Source of the DNA: Burkholderia sp.
GTDB taxonomy: Bacteria; Pseudomonadota; Gammaproteobacteria; Burkholderiales; Burkholderiaceae
DNA length: 26,985 nt
Direction of reading: 5' to 3'
Assembly: GCF_018375725.1 (NCBI RefSeq)
Contig: NZ_JAHACR010000025.1
Span: 1-26,985, forward strand
Shown: piece after piece, positions 15,948 to 23,282 of the stretch
Layout: every line of letters begins with the position of its first letter
Position numbering within the stretch: the first letter of the stretch is position 1
Notes under the pieces: model-generated
What the model was told of the DNA's origin: nothing
The model's input: only the letters and a program-made list of their open reading frames with translations
Database searches by the model: none
Program-made: the position numbers and the translations under genes

Positions 15948-17255
15948 ATGAAAAAGAGACGGAATATCACTTCCTACATCGTGATCGCGATGATTCTCGG
16001 CATCGCCGTCGGTTACGTCTGTCACAGCACGTTCCCCGATCCGAAGGTCACGAAGGACATCGCCGGTTACGTGTCGTTGTTGTCAGACGTATTCCTGCGT
16101 CTGATCAAGATGATCATCGCGCCGCTCGTGTTCTCGACGCTGACTGTCGGCATCGCGCACATGGGCGATACGAATGCGGTGGGCCGTGTCGGCGTGAAGG
16201 CGCTCGGCTGGTTCGTGATCGCGTCGTTCGTGTCGCTGCTGTTCGGCCTGCTGACCGCGACGCTGCTGCAGCCGGGCAGCCATATCAACCTGCCGCTGCC
16301 GGGAACGGATGCCGCGACCAACCTCAAGACCGGCGCGTTCACGCTGAAGGACTTCGTGGCGCACCTGGTGCCGAAGTCGATTGCCGAGGCGATGGCGAAC
16401 AACGAGATCCTGCAGATCGTCGTGTTCTCGATCTTCTTCGGTACCGCGCTGTCCGCGCTCGGCGACACCGGCAAACGCCTGACGGCCGTGATCGACGATC
16501 TCGCGCACGTGATGCTGAAGGTCACCGGCGCGGTGATGTGGTTTGCGCCGGTTGCGGTCTTCGCTGCGCTCGCATCGACGATCACGACGCAAGGCCTCGG
16601 CATCCTGCTCACGTTCGCGAAGTTCATGGGCAGCTTCTACCTCGCGCTCGCGCTGCTGTGGGGCATGCTGACGCTCGCCGGCCTCGTGTTCCTCGGCAAG
16701 CGCACGTTCTCGCTGATCCGCCTGATCCGCGAGCCGTTCCTGCTGTCGTTCGCGACCGCCAGCTCGGAAGCCGCGTATCCGAAGCTGCTCGATGCGCTGG
16801 ACCGTTTCGGCGTGAACCGCAAGATCTCGAGCTTCGTGCTGCCGATGGGTTACTCGTTCAACCTCGATGGCTCGATGATGTACTGCACGTTCGCGGTGCT
16901 GTTCATTACGCAGGCGTACGGCATCCATCTGCCGCTCGGCACGCAGCTGACGATGCTGCTGCTGCTGATGCTGACGTCGAAGGGGATGGCGGGCGTGCCG
17001 CGTGCGTCGCTCGTCGTGATCGCCGCGACGCTCAACCAGTTCAACCTGCCGGAAGCGGGTCTGCTGCTGATCATGGGCGTCGACACGTTCCTCGACATGG
17101 GCCGTTCGGCGACCAACGCGGTCGGCAACTCGATCGCCGCGGCCGTGATCGCGAAGTGGGAAGGGCAGCTCGGCGAGGAGAACGACGGCACCGTAGCGGC
17201 TGCCGCCGCGGCGCCGCTCGAGATCCGCAAGGATGTGGCGCGCGAGCGCGTATAA
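15948..17255 (+). CDS. Dicarboxylate/amino acid:cation symporter (DAACS family)
   Basis: This 435-aa inner-membrane secondary transporter of the DctA/GltP family imports C4-dicarboxylates or glutamate/aspartate with protons or sodium. Hallmarks are the hairpin-1 serine-rich motif (FATASSEAAYPKLLDAL), the TM7 motif FNLDGSMMY (NMDGT-like), and hairpin 2 AGVPRASLVVIAATL followed by GVDTFLDMGRSATNAVGN. These residues line the substrate and cation sites. About eight transmembrane helices are apparent. The start MKKRRNITSY at 15948 is chosen because GGGA lies six bases before it; an ATG at 15936 would add four residues. Dicarboxylate and amino-acid specificity cannot be separated by eye. A terminator follows. 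Confidence 0.92.
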   Translation: MKKRRNITSYIVIAMILGIAVGYVCHSTFPDPKVTKDIAGYVSLLSDVFLRLIKMIIAPLVFSTLTVGIAHMGDTNAVGRVGVKALGWFVIASFVSLLFGLLTATLLQPGSHINLPLPGTDAATNLKTGAFTLKDFVAHLVPKSIAEAMANNEILQIVVFSIFFGTALSALGDTGKRLTAVIDDLAHVMLKVTGAVMWFAPVAVFAALASTITTQGLGILLTFAKFMGSFYLALALLWGMLTLAGLVFLGKRTFSLIRLIREPFLLSFATASSEAAYPKLLDALDRFGVNRKISSFVLPMGYSFNLDGSMMYCTFAVLFITQAYGIHLPLGTQLTMLLLLMLTSKGMAGVPRASLVVIAATLNQFNLPEAGLLLIMGVDTFLDMGRSATNAVGNSIAAAVIAKWEGQLGEENDGTVAAAAAAPLEIRKDVARERV

Positions 17256-17277
17256 CGCAAGGTTTCACCGCTTGCCG

Positions 17278-17328
17278 TAACGGCCGGTGTGCCCGCTTCG
17301 AAAGCGGGCGCCCGGCCGTTTTGCCGTT
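17278..17328 (+). terminator. Terminator after the symporter
   Basis: A long nested hairpin starts 25 bp after the symporter stop. AACGGCCGG pairs with CCGGCCGTT, and inside it GCCCGCTT pairs with AAGCGGGC. TTTTG follows. The T-run is short, but the position and stem support an intrinsic terminator. Confidence 0.72.
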
Positions 17329-18186
17329 TACGCGGCGGCGTGATGACAATGATGCGCCGGCGGCCGCCGGCGAGTAGGGATGATTGGCGATCGAAACGTC
17401 CTTCCGCGTCTGCGCGATGTCCCGTGCCTGTGCATCTCATCGCGCTGTCCGGTGCGGCGATTCTCTGACTGCTGCTGTTCGGGCCCGGGCTGGCCGTTTC
17501 CGTGGTGCGCCATCGTGGAGCCGCTGCTTCCGGCTGCGGCGTAACGGCGGCAAGGACGAATAGCGACCAGAGAGGACATTTGTCGGCCGAAAGAAAGCTG
17601 TTTCGCCGGTGATGCCACATTTGCAAGTCACTTTTGCAACTCAAAAGCGCATATTTGGCGCATACTTACGCCTTGTCAGAGGTGCGGAAGTAAAATCATT
17701 GTCAGCATGTGCTGACATCCTCGCAGTATTTTCCTCCACCGGCAGCAGCGTTGCAGGCGATGCACGCCGCATTTGCCGCCAGCGGATCTGGCAGCCTCCA
17801 GGCGTCTGACGCCGATGCGGCGTCAGCGTGTTTCCATTCATCGAATCCGTCGTGTCGGGGCGTCGCGTCGTGCGCTCCGTTCAAGTCGGTCTCACACCCT
17901 TTTCATCCGGCTGCGCGTGCCGGTCAGTGCGCCATTCGGCTTGCCGCGCCACGTTGCGCGCGCACTTGTCCACGTCGCCCGTTCCGTCGGTCGAAGTTCG
18001 CGGTAGCCGGCAATGCACTTCGCGCGCAGCGTGCGTACGCCGGACCCATGACCGGTGAGGCCGACGGGTCGCTGATTTTCGCGCATGATGGCTTCGACGT
18101 CGGCGCACGGGATGTCGGTGCGGTATCCATCACGAGCGCACGGGCGATCGACGCCCAGTCCCATTTCCAGAGAACAGGAGTTATGT
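17329..18186. other. Long intergenic region before the IF-1 gene with two dyads
   Basis: No convincing gene is seen in these 850 bp; open frames on both strands have no recognisable domain and unusual composition. Two clear dyads occur: TGTCAGCATGTGCTGACA at about 17700-17717, and a CTGACGCC/GGCGTCAG hairpin (loop GATGC) at about 17806-17826. Around 17620-17700 the sequence is locally AT-rich and may hold a promoter. A long 5' leader for the IF-1 gene is possible. Confidence 0.4.
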
Positions 18187-18453
18187 ATGGCTAAAGAAGA
18201 ACTGATTGAACTTGATGGCATCGTCGACGAAGTCCTGCCGGATAGCCGTTACCGCGTCACGCTTGATAACGGCGTCGTCGTCGGTGCCTATGCGTCGGGC
18301 CGCATGCGCAAGAATCACATTCGCATTCTCGCGGGCGACCGCGTCACCCTCGAACTGTCGGTCTATGATCTGACGAAGGGGCGGATCAATTTCCGTCACA
18401 AGGACGAGCGCAGCAGCGGCGCGGCACGTAGCGCTCCGATTCGTCGTCGTTAA
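18187..18453 (+). CDS. infA: Translation initiation factor IF-1 (paralogue with C-terminal extension)
   Basis: IF-1 binds the ribosomal A site during initiation. This 88-aa protein contains the whole S1-like OB fold (MAKEELIELDGIVDEVLPDS, VVGAYASGRMRKNHIRI, GDRVTLELSVYDLTKGRI). It is longer than the usual 72 residues because of a basic C-terminal tail (HKDERSSGAARSAPIRRR). Deviations from canonical IF-1 (AYASGRMRKN where HISGKMRKN is usual) suggest a second, specialised copy rather than the one in the ribosomal protein operon. AGGAG eight bases upstream supports the start at 18187. It stands alone. A cold or stress role is inferred only from known duplicate IF-1 genes. Confidence 0.9.
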   Translation: MAKEELIELDGIVDEVLPDSRYRVTLDNGVVVGAYASGRMRKNHIRILAGDRVTLELSVYDLTKGRINFRHKDERSSGAARSAPIRRR

Positions 18454-18712
18454 GCGGGCTGAGGCGGGGCTCGGGCGTATCGCCGGCCGGGCCGGTCTGC
18501 CGAGGCGCAACTTGGGCCGGGCGCCGTGCCGGCAGTCGACAGCGCGCGGCGCGAGTCGGTGCGTGGCCGGAGGAGGCGTTGCATCGGAGGCTTGCCGCAA
18601 GGGGGAGCGCCGCTGCATATGACGCAGGCCCCGGCAAGCCGGCCGCATTTTTCCTGGGCGCTGGGCAAGCAGTATCGCCCGGGTGCCGGACGCATTGCCG
18701 ATGCTGAAAATG
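18454..18712. other. Gene-free stretch between IF-1 and the island boundary
   Basis: These roughly 260 bp of GC-rich sequence show no supported gene. Several GC-rich complementary runs occur but no T-run. Confidence 0.4.
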
Positions 18713-18748
18713 AAAAAGCCGCTGAACCTTTCGGAGCAGCGGCTTTTT
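18713..18748. terminator. Bidirectional terminator between IF-1 and tRNA-Met fragment
   Basis: AAAAAGCCGCTG pairs with CAGCGGCTTTTT around a loop of about 12 bases. The A-run and T-run on opposite sides let it work in both directions. It lies directly downstream (minus strand) of the tRNA-Met 3' end, so it is probably the original terminator of that tRNA gene. Confidence 0.85.
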
Positions 18749-18753
18749 GTATT

Positions 18754-18800
18754 TGGTGGCGAATCAGGGACTCGAACCCCGGACCTGCGGATTATGATTC
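18754..18800 (-). repeat. tRNA-Met(CAU) 3'-end fragment, probable attL of a genomic island
   Basis: On the minus strand the sequence from GAATCATAATCCGC to the CCA end (18754) is the 3' half of an elongator tRNA-Met: anticodon CAT, variable loop AGGTC, T-arm CGGGG TTCGAGT CCCTG, acceptor ATTCGCC and ACCA. The 5' half is missing: beyond 18800 the anticodon stem no longer pairs (GCCGA against TCCGC) and no D-arm or acceptor 5' strand follows. This is the footprint left when an element integrates into a tRNA gene and recreates the intact copy at its other end, which should lie to the right of this window. Confidence 0.82.
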
Positions 18801-18978
18801 GGCGTGTGACGCGGTAAGTTACTGAAAACTAAGAGAATTCGACCGTAAACGACCGAAGTCAAAAGTTGTTTAACATTAGTAGTTTACCGTAATTTCGGGC
18901 GGTCTAGAAAAGCTGAGCTATGCACCGCTCATGCACTTCGGAGAGGCTGTGGAAGCACAGCAAGCGGGCACCCCACCG

Positions 18979-18996
18979 GTATAATGAACGGCTATG
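18979..18996 (+). promoter_or_regulatory. Extended TATAAT promoter, leaderless start
   Basis: A perfect TATAAT (18980-18985) ends eight bases before the ATG at 18994. Transcription normally starts about seven bases after the -10 box, so the transcript would begin at or next to the start codon. No ribosome-binding site fits between them. No strong -35 is seen. Confidence 0.55.
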
Positions 18997-20142
18997 GAGC
19001 GCATACAGTCGATCAACCCCGAGCGGATAGCTTGGTGCTGTGCCGATCACGGCACGACGCCAGGCGAGCTCGCGTCCGCGGTTGGCATCTCGCAGACGAC
19101 GATGGACCGTCTTATGGCGGGAGAGGGGGGCTTGACGTTTCCTCAGCTCAGCAAGGTGGCGAGCTTCTTTGGTCGGGGGGCGCTTTTCTTCCTGGAGCCA
19201 GGGCCGGTCGATGAAGCTCAGGTACATACCCCGGCTTTCCGGACCTTGGCGAATCAAAAGCCGGAGTTGACTGCGAGGCTGAAGATGCTCATAGAGCGTG
19301 TCGAGAGACAACGCGAGATATATCTGAGCCTTCGCGAAGATTTGGATGACGCAAACTTGCCTCGATTTGAGGAGCCGGATCTCCCGCGCGACAACCCGGC
19401 TGAAGCAGCGAGACTCGCGCGCCGGTGGCTTGGCCTTGGCGACGACAACACGTTTGACAGTTACAGGGCGGCGGTAGAAGCGCGCGGGGTATTGGTATTC
19501 CGTAGCAACGGATACAACGGAAAGTGGCAGATCGCCAAAGAGAGCCCAATCCTAGGCTTCAGCATCTACAGTCCTGATTGTCCGGTCATCGTTGTAAAAA
19601 AGCAGACCTACGAATCCCAGCAATCCTTCACACTGATGCACGAGCTGGGGCATCTGTTGCTGCATCGAAGCAGTTCGATCGACGATGAGCAGGATATGCA
19701 GTCCCACCAAGGTAATGAGCGGGACGCGAATGCTTTCGCCGGTCACTTGCTTGTGCCCACGGCGTTCTTGGCAAGAGTGGACGATCTGGGGCGCCCGCGA
19801 CAAGTTACTGAGTACGACGAGTGGCTCAGACCGCTGCGGCGACAGTGGGGCGTTAGCACGGAGGTCATACTGCGCCGACTGCTTGATGCTGGCCGGTTGC
19901 CACAGGCGCAATACGCTGCCTATCGACACTGGCGGGCCGCGCAGCCTGCCCCGGAGCAGGACCGCGGTACTCGGATGTACCGCCATCGAGAGCCCTCGCA
20001 TATTTTTGGCGACAGATTCGTGCGGACGGTACTGGACGCACTGGATGGGCGGTACATCACGTTGGCAAAGGCGAGTCGGTATCTCGATGGCCTGAAGATC
20101 AACGACCTGCATCAATTGGAACGTTTCTATGCAGGTGTTTGA
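18994..20142 (+). CDS. XRE-type HTH and ImmA/IrrE metallopeptidase, probable antitoxin
   Basis: This 382-aa two-domain protein has an N-terminal helix-turn-helix (residues about 22-58, TPGELASAVGISQTTMDRLM). A C-terminal zinc metallopeptidase domain of the ImmA/IrrE (COG2856) family has H216-E-L-G-H220 and the third ligand Glu242 in NERDANAFAGHLL. Such proteins cleave repressors or act as antitoxins. Here it is translationally coupled (14-base overlap) to a DUF4411 PIN-like gene, a pairing known among predicted toxin-antitoxin systems. A TATAAT box eight bases before the ATG implies a leaderless transcript; the HTH could autoregulate it. The following residues (about 230-382) include PTAFLARVDDLG, typical of the family C-terminus. 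Confidence 0.87.
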   Translation: MERIQSINPERIAWCCADHGTTPGELASAVGISQTTMDRLMAGEGGLTFPQLSKVASFFGRGALFFLEPGPVDEAQVHTPAFRTLANQKPELTARLKMLIERVERQREIYLSLREDLDDANLPRFEEPDLPRDNPAEAARLARRWLGLGDDNTFDSYRAAVEARGVLVFRSNGYNGKWQIAKESPILGFSIYSPDCPVIVVKKQTYESQQSFTLMHELGHLLLHRSSSIDDEQDMQSHQGNERDANAFAGHLLVPTAFLARVDDLGRPRQVTEYDEWLRPLRRQWGVSTEVILRRLLDAGRLPQAQYAAYRHWRAAQPAPEQDRGTRMYRHREPSHIFGDRFVRTVLDALDGRYITLAKASRYLDGLKINDLHQLERFYAGV

Positions 20143-20611
20143 CGCATCTTCGATGATTTACGCCTGGGATAACTATCCCGCGAATCAATTTCCGGGACTC
20201 TGGACATGGATGGCGGCTGAGATCAATGCCCGAAGGCTCATGATGTCTATCGTGGCTTATGGAGAGGTATGCGCAGGGACGCCGGACTGTGGCGATTGGC
20301 TTGTGACGGCCGGTCTTGAGCCATTGGAAGTCACGAACGAAATTGCGCAGGACGCTATGCGCATTAAGGGGCTACTTGGAATCGTCGGCGATAACTATCA
20401 CCCTAAGGGCGTGGGCGAGAACGATTTGCTCATCATTGCGACAGCACGGGCCCACGGGAGAGAACTCGTGTCAAATGAGGCTCAGCAAAACAATCCACCG
20501 GACGTGAACTCGAAGCGAAAGATACCGTCCGTTTGTTCCATGCGTGAGGTTGCCGTTCCTTGCATCGACTTCGTTCAATACATACGTCGATCAGAGGCAG
20601 TCTTCGGCTGA
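20129..20611 (+). CDS. DUF4411 family PIN-like protein, probable toxin
   Basis: This 160-aa protein begins MQVFDASSMIYAWDNYP; Asp5 sits where PIN-domain nucleases place the first metal-binding acidic residue. SIVAYGEV supplies a conserved Glu, and GENDLLIIATARAHG the next Asp. The end (NSKRKIPSVCSMREVAVPCIDFVQYIR) matches the DUF4411 family ending KIPxVC. PIN domains cut RNA, so a ribonuclease toxin is likely, restrained by the upstream ImmA/IrrE protein. Its ATG lies inside the end of that gene (14-base overlap), implying coupled translation. The family is recognised by eye with good confidence; the toxic activity is inferred. Confidence 0.82.
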   Translation: MQVFDASSMIYAWDNYPANQFPGLWTWMAAEINARRLMMSIVAYGEVCAGTPDCGDWLVTAGLEPLEVTNEIAQDAMRIKGLLGIVGDNYHPKGVGENDLLIIATARAHGRELVSNEAQQNNPPDVNSKRKIPSVCSMREVAVPCIDFVQYIRRSEAVFG

Positions 20612-20667
20612 ATTTCGCCAGGGAGCCAAGCAGGCTTGCCGCGTCGTACCACGGTGAAGCCCTTTGG

Positions 20668-20784
20668 GTTGTTGACAGGTGGGGGACGTTGATTGCCGGC
20701 CGGCCGCCTTGGGCGCCTCACTGATGGCGTAAGGGCTTGCACCCGCGGTGTGAGTCAACGCTCGATCCCCCAAGTGTCAACAAC
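20668..20784. repeat. Imperfect inverted repeat, transposon-end-like or MITE-like
   Basis: The outer arms GTTGTTGACAGGTGGGGG (20668-20685) and CCCCCAAGTGTCAACAAC (20767-20784) pair at 16 of 18 positions. Inside them GTTGA pairs with TCAAC and CTCAC with GTGAG. The ends TGTTGACA...TGTCAACA resemble IS21-type termini, but no transposase lies between them. It fills most of the space between the DUF4411 gene and the OLD gene. It may be a small non-autonomous element, an IS relic or a structured leader. Confidence 0.5.
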
Positions 20785-20934
20785 TCGGTCTAGGCGAGCG
20801 TGCGGACAAGATCGGGACGCCCCTTAGCCTCGACGGTGAATGTTTCGTTGATATATCGCAGTCGCTTCAATCTAAGTGTCGATAAGAGCAGCGCTAACGT
20901 CGTCGGCCGGACCACATTTCATCGGGGGGGCAGT

Positions 20935-22785
20935 GTGAAACTCGCAGCGGTGATTCTTGAAAATTTTCGTGGGTATGCTCAAAGTACTCGAATTGAGATC
21001 GACGATCTGACGGCGTTCATTGGCAAGAACGACGCGGGCAAGTCAACGATCCTCGAAGCACTCGAAATTTTCTTTAACGATGGCAAGCCAGAACGTGGTG
21101 ATGCATGTGTGCATGGCACTGGCACGATGATCCGCATCGGCTGCGCTTTCACCAGCCTCCCTGCCGAGATAGTTCTCGACACCGCGGCACGCACCTCTCT
21201 CGCGACTGAGCACTTGCTGAACGAAAAGGGCGAGCTGGAGATTTCTAAGGAGTGGGACTGCTCGGGAAAAACTCCGAAAGAGGCTGTCTTCGCGGTTGCT
21301 CTGCATCCGACCAATGCCGATGCGGCCGACTTGCTCACGCTCAAGAATACAGACCTGAAAGCCAGAGTCAAGAAGCTGGGCATAGATGAATCGACCGTAA
21401 ATTTGACGGTGAATGGCAGCATGCGGCAAGCGATCCGCGATGCCTGTCAACCACTAACCTTCGAGCGCCGGCTGCTTCCGCTTGACAAGGAGGATGCCAA
21501 AAAGGTCTGGGAACAGCTCAAGCCGCAGCTCCCAATGTACGCGCTGTTCCGCTCGGATCGGCCGAGCCAGGACGGCGATGAGGAGGTTCAAAGCCCGCTT
21601 AAGTTCGCGATCACGCAAGCGCTCAAGGAGATGGCGGACGATCTGAAGAAGATCGAGGATGCGGTGAGGCTCCGGGCAGAGGATGTTGCGAAGCGGACGC
21701 TGGAAAAACTGAATGAGATGGACGGTCGCCTGGCAAGTGAGCTTAAGCCGTTTTTCAAGACCGATCCGAAATGGGATGTCTTCAAATTCGGTCTCGTGGG
21801 AGACAACGACATACCCATCAACAAGCGCGGGAGCGGCGTTCGCCGTCTCATTCTTCTGAACTTCTTTCGGGCTGAAGCGGAGAGGCGACGTACAGAAAAG
21901 GGAGCGTTGAGCGTCATCTATGCCATTGAGGAGCCGGAGACGTCGCAACACCCCGACAACCAGCGGCTGCTTGTTCAGGCGCTCAAGGAACTTGCTGTTG
22001 ACGAAAACACGCAAGTTCTCGTCACTTCGCATACGCCGGGCTTGGCGGGGCTGCTGCCTAGCGATAGCCTGCGGTGCGTGCGCAAACAGCCCGATGGTAC
22101 GGCGACCGTCATTCATTGCACGGACGACGATTTGGCCAGGATTGCGAACGAACTCGGCGTGCTACCTGATCGGCGAGTCCAAGCGCTGGTCTTCGTTGAA
22201 GGGACCAACGATATCGAGTTCCTTGAGCGTATCAGCTCGATGCTGAAACCAGGCATGGCTGATGTCGTCGATTTCGCCGCCGACAACCGCGTGGCGCTCG
22301 TCCCTCTCGGCGGGGGCTCGCTCAAACAATGGGTTGCCAAGCACTATCTGCGAAACCTGAACCTACCGGAGGTTCACATCTATGATCGTGACGATGCCGT
22401 GCCGCCGAAGTATCAGGCGGAATGCGACACCGTCAACGCACGCACCGATGGTTCTTGGGCCGTCGTAACGGCGAAGCGGGAGCTTGAGAACTATTTGCAC
22501 GCCGACGCCATCGCTGAAGGCATGAACGGTATCGTAGTTACGTACACCGATACCTGTGACGTTCCGCTAATCGTGGCGAAGGCCGTTCACGAGTCGTCAG
22601 GTAGCACGAAGCTGTGGCCAGACGTATTGGCTGATGCCAAGGAATTATCAGATAAGGTAAATCGAGCAAAGAAGCGCCTCAACCGCGACGCGGCCGCGAA
22701 AATGACTGCCGCCAGGCTTGCAGAGGTCGACGTGGCTGGCGAGGTGTCGGGTTGGCTTAGAAGGATTCATGCGATGCTTGTGTAG
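20935..22785 (+). CDS. OLD-family ATP-dependent nuclease (ATPase plus TOPRIM)
   Basis: This 616-aa protein of the overcoming-lysogenization-defect family has an N-terminal ABC-type ATPase with Walker A GKNDAGKS (residues 30-37) and a Walker B region EEPETSQHP (Glu332, Glu333). The TOPRIM nuclease domain follows: VFVEGTNDIEF (Glu422), PLGGGSLKQW and IYDRDDAVPP (Asp484, Asp486, Asp487). OLD proteins cut DNA and often act in anti-phage defence. Neither a GajB-type helicase nor another partner lies next to it, so it appears to be a stand-alone (class 1-like) OLD. GTG at 20935 is chosen because the domain begins there and a GGGGGG run lies upstream; a frame from 20800 adds 45 unconserved residues. 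Confidence 0.87.
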   Translation: MKLAAVILENFRGYAQSTRIEIDDLTAFIGKNDAGKSTILEALEIFFNDGKPERGDACVHGTGTMIRIGCAFTSLPAEIVLDTAARTSLATEHLLNEKGELEISKEWDCSGKTPKEAVFAVALHPTNADAADLLTLKNTDLKARVKKLGIDESTVNLTVNGSMRQAIRDACQPLTFERRLLPLDKEDAKKVWEQLKPQLPMYALFRSDRPSQDGDEEVQSPLKFAITQALKEMADDLKKIEDAVRLRAEDVAKRTLEKLNEMDGRLASELKPFFKTDPKWDVFKFGLVGDNDIPINKRGSGVRRLILLNFFRAEAERRRTEKGALSVIYAIEEPETSQHPDNQRLLVQALKELAVDENTQVLVTSHTPGLAGLLPSDSLRCVRKQPDGTATVIHCTDDDLARIANELGVLPDRRVQALVFVEGTNDIEFLERISSMLKPGMADVVDFAADNRVALVPLGGGSLKQWVAKHYLRNLNLPEVHIYDRDDAVPPKYQAECDTVNARTDGSWAVVTAKRELENYLHADAIAEGMNGIVVTYTDTCDVPLIVAKAVHESSGSTKLWPDVLADAKELSDKVNRAKKRLNRDAAAKMTAARLAEVDVAGEVSGWLRRIHAMLV

Positions 22786-23282
22786 TGGGCAGAAATCGCA
22801 CTATTGCCAATCAACCTTTCGCATCCAAGTCGGGCTCCCTCCAAGTCATTCCCGGTTTTCAATGAGGCCGTTAGAGGGTTACCCGACGCCAATAGCGTCG
22901 GCCTCGGCTGGATCACCATGCAGCTTATGGCACTGACGGCGGAGCGTGACGGCGAACGTCGGCGAGTCGGTATCGATCATCCGAAACCGTGCTGGCCTGT
23001 ATCTGACGCCTGCGCAGTTCGCTCGGGCGCACGAAGCAAAGCAGCAGTTTTTAACCTCGGACTCTAACTGCAGTTCGGACTAAAACCGGGGGGCAGGTCA
23101 GCAGGACTGGTGACTCAGCCAACTAAACGGGGTAGTGTTGTTTTGGTAATCGATGCTACTTCGCTCGAACGTGGGAAGGTGTCCAGATATTCCCGCGAGC
23201 GAGCTTCGGATTGCAATGACGCGGCCATCAAGGAGGATTTACAACCCTTCGTCGGTGCTTGATCGGACGACCAGAGATGTGT
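22786..23282. other. Gene-poor spacer between OLD and retron
   Basis: No intact gene is seen here. The middle holds an IS3-like relic ending at about 23100 (separate entry). From 23101 to 23282 there is only a 37-codon minus-strand frame starting MAASLQSEARSREYLDTFPR with no ribosome-binding site and no recognised match. Confidence 0.5.
22922..23100 (+). pseudogene. IS3-family transposase 3'-end relic with terminal repeat
   Basis: A broken frame reads RAGLYLTPAQFARAHEAKQQ and stops at 23081-23083; an LTPxQFA motif near the end is typical of IS3-type OrfB C-termini. An upstream in-frame stop near 22934 shows it is decayed. The sequence after the stop, AAAACCGGGGGGCAGGTCA, read in reverse is TGACCTGCCCCCCGGTTTT, like IS3-group terminal repeats starting TG. 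The upstream part is not recognisable. Confidence 0.45.

Noticed and set aside
15656..17377. 573-codon plus frame over the symporter
   Set aside because: Out-of-frame shadow; the symporter frame carries the transmembrane and substrate motifs.
18526..18825. 99-codon plus frame ending IRDSNPGPADYDSA
   Set aside because: This peptide is the well-known artefact of translating the reverse of a tRNA 3' end; it runs through the tRNA-Met fragment and terminator.
18754..18830. Functional tRNA-Met gene
   Set aside because: Only the 3' half is present; the 5' anticodon stem does not pair and D-arm and acceptor 5' strand are missing.
20800..20934. N-terminal extension of the OLD protein
   Set aside because: The 45 extra residues are not OLD-like, and a GTG with a strong G-rich site sits at the natural domain start.
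22804..23067. 87-codon plus frame after the OLD gene
   Set aside because: No ribosome-binding site or domain; it crosses an IS3-like relic whose better frame is different.
20935..23282. Gabija system (GajA-GajB)
   Set aside because: The OLD nuclease resembles GajA in domain order, but no UvrD-type helicase is encoded next to it.
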